Shown: positions 7,157 to 10,754 of the stretch, one piece after another | How positions within the stretch are numbered: position 1 is the stretch's first letter | How the letters are laid out: every line of letters starts with the position of its first letter | Source: Acidobacteriota bacterium | GTDB lineage: Bacteria; Acidobacteriota; Vicinamibacteria; Vicinamibacterales; UBA8438 | DNA length: 10,754 nt | Reading direction: 5' to 3' | NCBI GenBank assembly: GCA_003533545.1 | Contig: DQEK01000202.1 | Location: 1 to 10,754, forward strand | The notes under the pieces: model-generated | Databases searched by the model: none | The model's input: the letters and a program-made list of their open reading frames with translations, nothing else | Told to the model about the DNA's origin: nothing | Program-made: the position numbers and the translations under genes

Positions 7157-8320
7157 ATGTCAATGACTCGCGCGGTTGTGGCGTGTGCGGTGCTTGTCGG
7201 AATTTTTTCGGAGAGCCCGGTTGTGGGTCAGGAGGTCTTGCGGTCAGCGCTTTACGATGTCCGTGTGGTGACTGTGGCCGATGAATTGGAAGTTCCCTGG
7301 TCCCTGGCCTGGTTGCCCGGCGGCGACATGTTGGTCACCGAGCGCCCCGGTCGTCTGCGGATCGTTCGCGACGGCGTGTTGCTGCCCGGTGCGGTTCCGG
7401 GGGTGCCCGAGGTGTTTGCAGAGGGGCAAGGAGGCCTGTTCGAGGTGCTCCCGCATCCGGATTTCACCGACAACAAGCTGTTATACGTGAGCTTCGCCCG
7501 CCCAAAGGGCGAGGGTTCGACCACCACCGTGATTCGCGGGCGTTTCGAAAACGATCGACTTACCGATATCGAGGATGTTTTTGAGGCGCAATCACAGGGG
7601 CGCGGGCACTATGGGGGACGCCTCGCTTGGCATCCGGACGGTTACTTGTTCGTCTCGGTGGGCGAGCGGATGGCCCGCGCGGCAGGGGACCTGACGGCTC
7701 ATCCGGCACAGGACCTGTCGAATCACCATGGAGTGACGGTACGCCTGTTTGAGGATGGTCGAGTACCGGATGACAACCCCTTCGTCGGCCAGGAGGGCGT
7801 CCTGCCAGAGATTTGGAGTTACGGACACCGAAATCCTCAGGGACTGCTAGTCCATCCGGACACGGGTGACCTTTGGCTAGACGAACATGGCCCGCAGGGT
7901 GGTGACGAACTCAACCGTGTGCAACCTGGACTGAATTACGGCTGGCCGGTAATCGGTTACGGGGTGAATTACGGAAGTGGCGCAGCGATCCATTCGGGAA
8001 CACGCGGCGAAGATATAGAGTCGCCGGTGCACTTTTGGGTGCCGTCAATCGCGACCTCCGGGCTCATGGTTTATACGGGAGATCGGTTCCCTCAGTGGCA
8101 GGGCAATTTTTTCGTTGGAGGGCTCGCCGGACAGCAACTCGCGCGTCTTACCCCAAGCGTCGATCGACCTGGACAAGTCGAACAGGAAGAAACGTTGGCT
8201 TATGGCATCGGCCGGGTACGCGACGTTCGACAAGGCCCCGACGGTTACATCTACCTTGCGGTTGAGCGGCGCGGTGCACCAGGCCGGGTGGTTCGTCTGG
8301 AGCCACTGCCTAGGAACTGA
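7157..8320 (+). CDS. Secreted PQQ-dependent sugar dehydrogenase (aldose/YliI-Asd type, GSDH family)
   Basis: A 387-residue six-bladed beta-propeller quinoprotein of the soluble glucose dehydrogenase/Asd family, which oxidises aldoses to lactones in the periplasm using PQQ and Ca2+. A signal peptide is visible (MSMTRAVVACAVLVGIF, possible cleavage near VVGQ, residue 25). Family blocks in order are VPWSLAWLPGGDMLVTERPG (46-65), GQGGLFEVLPHPDF (90-103), GHYGGRLAWHPDG (150-162), GHRNPQGL (223-230), DEHGPQGGDELN (242-253), HFWVPSIATSGLMVY (292-306) and GRVRDVRQGPDGY (352-364). By analogy with Acinetobacter s-GDH, His151 is the catalytic base, Arg225/Asn226/Gln228 lie at the PQQ site, and Arg353/Arg355 match the two late PQQ-binding arginines. 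The length is close to E. coli YliI. Start 7157 is preceded by GGGGGA; a second ATG at 7163 has better spacing. The longer frame from 7088 would put a Cys-rich stretch before the signal peptide and is rejected. No PQQ synthesis genes are in the window, so the cofactor must come from elsewhere. It may extend the transporter operon, but the 144-base gap and hairpin suggest its own control. Confidence 0.9.
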   Translation: MSMTRAVVACAVLVGIFSESPVVGQEVLRSALYDVRVVTVADELEVPWSLAWLPGGDMLVTERPGRLRIVRDGVLLPGAVPGVPEVFAEGQGGLFEVLPHPDFTDNKLLYVSFARPKGEGSTTTVIRGRFENDRLTDIEDVFEAQSQGRGHYGGRLAWHPDGYLFVSVGERMARAAGDLTAHPAQDLSNHHGVTVRLFEDGRVPDDNPFVGQEGVLPEIWSYGHRNPQGLLVHPDTGDLWLDEHGPQGGDELNRVQPGLNYGWPVIGYGVNYGSGAAIHSGTRGEDIESPVHFWVPSIATSGLMVYTGDRFPQWQGNFFVGGLAGQQLARLTPSVDRPGQVEQEETLAYGIGRVRDVRQGPDGYIYLAVERRGAPGRVVRLEPLPRN

Positions 8321-8321
8321 A

Positions 8322-8390
8322 GCTGACCGCCGTTCATAGACCGGTCCGTTGCGCCGCCGTGGTCAGCACGTCCGTCTCCGACGACGGGTG
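8322..8390. terminator. Inverted repeats between convergent genes, possible terminators
   Basis: The 72-base gap between the convergent stop codons holds two structures. GCTGACC (8322-8328) is complementary to GGTCAGC (8361-8367) across a 32-base loop that contains the palindrome GACCGGTC. Then a stem of 8 pairs (two of them G-T) joins 8369-8376 to 8383-8390 around the loop TCCGAC, with a core of CCGTC/GACGG. The second stem ends just before the isocitrate dehydrogenase stop codon. There is no T-run on either side. Position suggests termination for the quinoprotein gene, perhaps both genes, but the type is unproven. Confidence 0.4.
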
Positions 8391-8392
8391 CG

Positions 8393-10621
8393 TCATAGCC
8401 TGTTGATGATCGTGTTCAGTGTCTGGCTGGGACGCATTACTCGCTCGGTCAGAGTCTCATCTGGACGATAGTAGCCACCAATGTCGACAGAGTGGCCCTG
8501 TGCGGCCAGCAATTCTTCGTTAATGGCCGCTTCGTTTTCGGACAGCTCGCTAGCGACTGTTGCGAAGCGGGTTTGCAGGTCCGTATCTTGGTCTTGCTCT
8601 CCTAGCGCCTTTGCCCAGTAGAGGGCGAGGTAGAACGTGCTGCCGCGGTTGTCAATTTCGTTCACCTTGCGTGACGGATAGCGCGCGTGCTCGAGATATT
8701 GACCGATCGCCTGGTCCAGGGTCTCGGCTAGTAGCGCCGCCTTCGGGTTGCCTGTTCGGGCGGCGACTAACTCGAGTGCCGGCACGAGCGCGCAGTATTC
8801 CCCGAGAGAGTCCCATCGTAGGTGCCCTTCCTTCAACATTTGCTGCACATGTTTCGGTGCGGATCCGCCGGCGCCGGTTTCGAACAGTCCGCCGCCGTTG
8901 AGTAGTGGCACGATCGAAAGCATGCGTGCGCTGGTGCCAAGTTCAAGGATTGGAAACAGGTCCGTCAGATAGTCCCTGAGAACATTTCCGGTGACGGCGA
9001 TGGTGTTTTCACCGCGGCGTATTCGCGCGAGCGAAAACACCATCGCATCCAAGGGCTTGAGGATGCGGATGTCGAGACCCGTGATGTCGTGCTCCGGTAG
9101 GTAGGCGTTCACCTTCGTGATGATCGACGCGTCGTGGGCTCGGTCGCTGTCCAACCAGAACACGGCTGGGGCTCCCGAGGCTTTCGCCCGGGCGATTGCT
9201 AGTTTGACCCAGTCGCGCACAGGCTCGTCCTTGGTTTGGCACATGCGAAAAATGTCACCGGTCTCGACTGGTTGCCCGAAAATGGTTTCGCCGGTTTCCT
9301 CGACGACTCGGATGGTGCCCGAGCCGGGTGCTATGAATGTCTTGTCGTGTGACCCGTATTCCTCGGCTTTTCGCGCCATCAGTCCAACGTTGGAGACGCT
9401 TCCCATCGTCGAGGGGTCGAATTGTCCGTGTTGTTGGCAGTCCTCGACGATTGCTTGGTACGTGGTGGCGTAGGACCGATCCGGCACCATGGCGATGGTG
9501 TCCTGTAGCTGGTCATCACTGTTCCACATGCGCCCGCCGTCACGTACGACATTTGGCATCGAGGCGTCGATGATGATGTCGTTAGGGACGTGAAGATTGG
9601 TGATGCCTCGCCGAGAGTCGACCATCGCCAGTGACGGACGGGTGGCGTAAACGGCCTGGATGTCCGCGTCAATCAGCGCTTTCTGTTCAGCGGGCAGCTT
9701 ATCGAGTTTGTCCAGAACACCGACTAGTCCGTTGTTGACGTTGGCGCCAACTTCGTCGAGGACTGCGGCGTGTTTCTCAAGTGCTTCTTGGAAATAGACG
9801 GCGACACAGTGACCGAACATGACGGGGTCCGAGACTTTCATCATGGTGGCTTTGAGGTGGAGGGAGAGCAGCACTCCCTTCTGCCGCGCTTCATCGATGG
9901 TCCGGCTAAAGAACGTCCGTAGCGCCGCTACGTTCATTGCGGCAACGTCAATGATCTCGCCGGCCTCGAGTGTTACGCGGTCCTTGAGTAGGGTGACGGA
10001 ACCGGCCTCGTCGACGAATTCGATCCGCACGTTTCCGGCCAGTTCCCTAATGACCGACGTCTCGCCGTCGAAGAAGTCCTGTGCTTCCATGTAAGCCACG
10101 CGCGTCTGCGATCCGGACTTGGGCCAGTCCTTCATCATCCGGTGCGGGTGCTTTTTCGCGAACTGCTTCACCGCCGCGGCTGCGCGCCGGTCAGAGTTGC
10201 CTTCACGCAGGACCGGATTAACGGCTGAGCCGAGTACCTTGGCGAATCTCGCCTGAAGCTCTTGGTCAGCATCGTTCTTTGGGTCTTCTGGGTAATCGGG
10301 GATGTCGTAGCCCTGGTTCTGAAGCTCTGCGACTGCCGCCTGCAACTGAAGAATCGACGCACTGATGTTGGGTAGCTTGACGATGTTGGCATCTGGTGTT
10401 GTAGCGAGTTCACCCAACAAGGACAGTTGATCTGGAACACGTTGGTCCTCGGTCAACCGTTCGGGAAAGCTTGCGATGATGCGACCGGCAAGGGAGATGT
10501 CGCTGGTCTCGATGTCCACTCCGCTGCCCTTGGTGTAAGCCTGTACGATCGGGAGGAGAGCGTGGGTCGCTAGGGCTGGCGCTTCGTCGATTTTTGTCCA
10601 GATAATCGTGGCAGATGACAT
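8393..10621 (-). CDS. icd: Isocitrate dehydrogenase [NADP+], monomeric type
   Basis: This complete 742-residue protein is the large monomeric NADP-dependent isocitrate dehydrogenase, which converts isocitrate to 2-oxoglutarate, CO2 and NADPH in the cytosol (TCA cycle). The length equals that of characterised monomeric enzymes (about 740). By analogy with Azotobacter vinelandii and Corynebacterium enzymes, the substrate residues are present: Ser132, Asn135, Arg139 and Arg145 in the [15 protein letters not shown] segment, Lys257 and Asp352. Arg549, Asp550 and Asp554 lie in [10 protein letters not shown] and would bind isocitrate/metal. Lys590, His591 and Arg602, with Arg651 in [12 protein letters not shown], match residues that contact the NADP 2'-phosphate, so NADP preference is expected. 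The start at 10621 is supported by AAGGA five bases upstream and by the normal family N-terminus. The gene stands alone on the minus strand, convergent with the quinoprotein gene, and looks functionally unrelated to its neighbours. No lesions seen. Confidence 0.97.
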   Translation of the reverse strand: MSSATIIWTKIDEAPALATHALLPIVQAYTKGSGVDIETSDISLAGRIIASFPERLTEDQRVPDQLSLLGELATTPDANIVKLPNISASILQLQAAVAELQNQGYDIPDYPEDPKNDADQELQARFAKVLGSAVNPVLREGNSDRRAAAAVKQFAKKHPHRMMKDWPKSGSQTRVAYMEAQDFFDGETSVIRELAGNVRIEFVDEAGSVTLLKDRVTLEAGEIIDVAAMNVAALRTFFSRTIDEARQKGVLLSLHLKATMMKVSDPVMFGHCVAVYFQEALEKHAAVLDEVGANVNNGLVGVLDKLDKLPAEQKALIDADIQAVYATRPSLAMVDSRRGITNLHVPNDIIIDASMPNVVRDGGRMWNSDDQLQDTIAMVPDRSYATTYQAIVEDCQQHGQFDPSTMGSVSNVGLMARKAEEYGSHDKTFIAPGSGTIRVVEETGETIFGQPVETGDIFRMCQTKDEPVRDWVKLAIARAKASGAPAVFWLDSDRAHDASIITKVNAYLPEHDITGLDIRILKPLDAMVFSLARIRRGENTIAVTGNVLRDYLTDLFPILELGTSARMLSIVPLLNGGGLFETGAGGSAPKHVQQMLKEGHLRWDSLGEYCALVPALELVAARTGNPKAALLAETLDQAIGQYLEHARYPSRKVNEIDNRGSTFYLALYWAKALGEQDQDTDLQTRFATVASELSENEAAINEELLAAQGHSVDIGGYYRPDETLTERVMRPSQTLNTIINRL

Positions 10622-10670
10622 GTCGATCCTTGGGTATGAAGATGGTCGCTCGGACTACCGAGAACCTGCT

Positions 10671-10699
10671 ATCGTACAGCACTGATCAGGAATTGACAG
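10671..10699 (-). promoter_or_regulatory. Candidate promoter of the isocitrate dehydrogenase gene
   Basis: On the minus strand, CTGTCA (10694-10699) and TACGAT (10671-10676) are separated by exactly 17 bases, each matching 4 of 6 positions of the housekeeping -35 and -10 consensus. Transcription would begin around 10664, leaving a leader of about 40 bases with AAGGA before the ATG at 10621. It is a moderate match only, and consensus rules may differ in this lineage. Confidence 0.35.
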
Positions 10700-10754
10700 C
10701 GTTCGGGGAGACCCACCGTCGACGAGGGCATCGTGAGAGGACAGTGGACGCGGG
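10700..10754. other. Right-edge sequence with no feature recognised
   Basis: These 55 bases lie upstream of the isocitrate dehydrogenase promoter candidate. They hold a few GTG codons near the edge (for example at 10731) that could begin a plus-strand gene, but too little is visible to call one. Confidence 0.3.

Overview
The window is GC-rich, gene-dense bacterial DNA. It holds seven protein-coding genes (one cut by the left edge) and no tRNA, rRNA, CRISPR array or insertion sequence that I can see. A DUF1592/PSCyt-type cytochrome-like protein next to a DUF1552 protein, a secreted ankyrin protein, a secreted PQQ-type aldose dehydrogenase and a monomeric NADP isocitrate dehydrogenase together suggest an environmental Acidobacteriota-like organism (for example Vicinamibacteria). 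Planctomycetota, Verrucomicrobiota and Myxococcota share many of these families. The lineage is inferred from gene content only.

Left part, minus strand (1-2009). The first gene, read leftward from about 599 and open at the edge, is a secreted DUF1566 (Lcl C-terminal) protein. Upstream of it, 693-2009 encodes an exported protein made almost entirely of about 12 ankyrin repeats. Its start codon lies only 7 bases from the start of the divergent plus-strand gene.

Centre, plus strand (2017-7012). A 775-residue Sec-exported multidomain protein (PSCyt1-DUF1587-DUF1595-DUF1592-DUF1588-DUF1585, two CXXCH motifs) overlaps a 445-residue Tat-exported DUF1552 protein by ATGA. A 12-helix MFS transporter follows 68 bases later (26 if the longest start is used).

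Right part. A leader of about 140 bases with a two-tier hairpin precedes a secreted PQQ-dependent Asd/YliI-like sugar dehydrogenase (7157-8320). It converges on a complete monomeric NADP-dependent isocitrate dehydrogenase (8393-10621, minus strand). The 72-base gap between them contains inverted repeats. The last 133 bases are the upstream region of the dehydrogenase, with a candidate promoter.

How the genes may work together (inference). The centre encodes an envelope redox module: a possible di-haem cytochrome-like protein, a Tat partner, an exporter or importer, and a periplasmic quinoprotein dehydrogenase. The substrates of the DUF1592/DUF1552 pair are not known to me. The isocitrate dehydrogenase is a cytosolic TCA/NADPH enzyme that is probably only a neighbour. 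The most interesting points are the DUF1592/DUF1552/ankyrin locus with its very compact divergent start region, the left-edge DUF1566 gene, and the hairpin before the quinoprotein gene.
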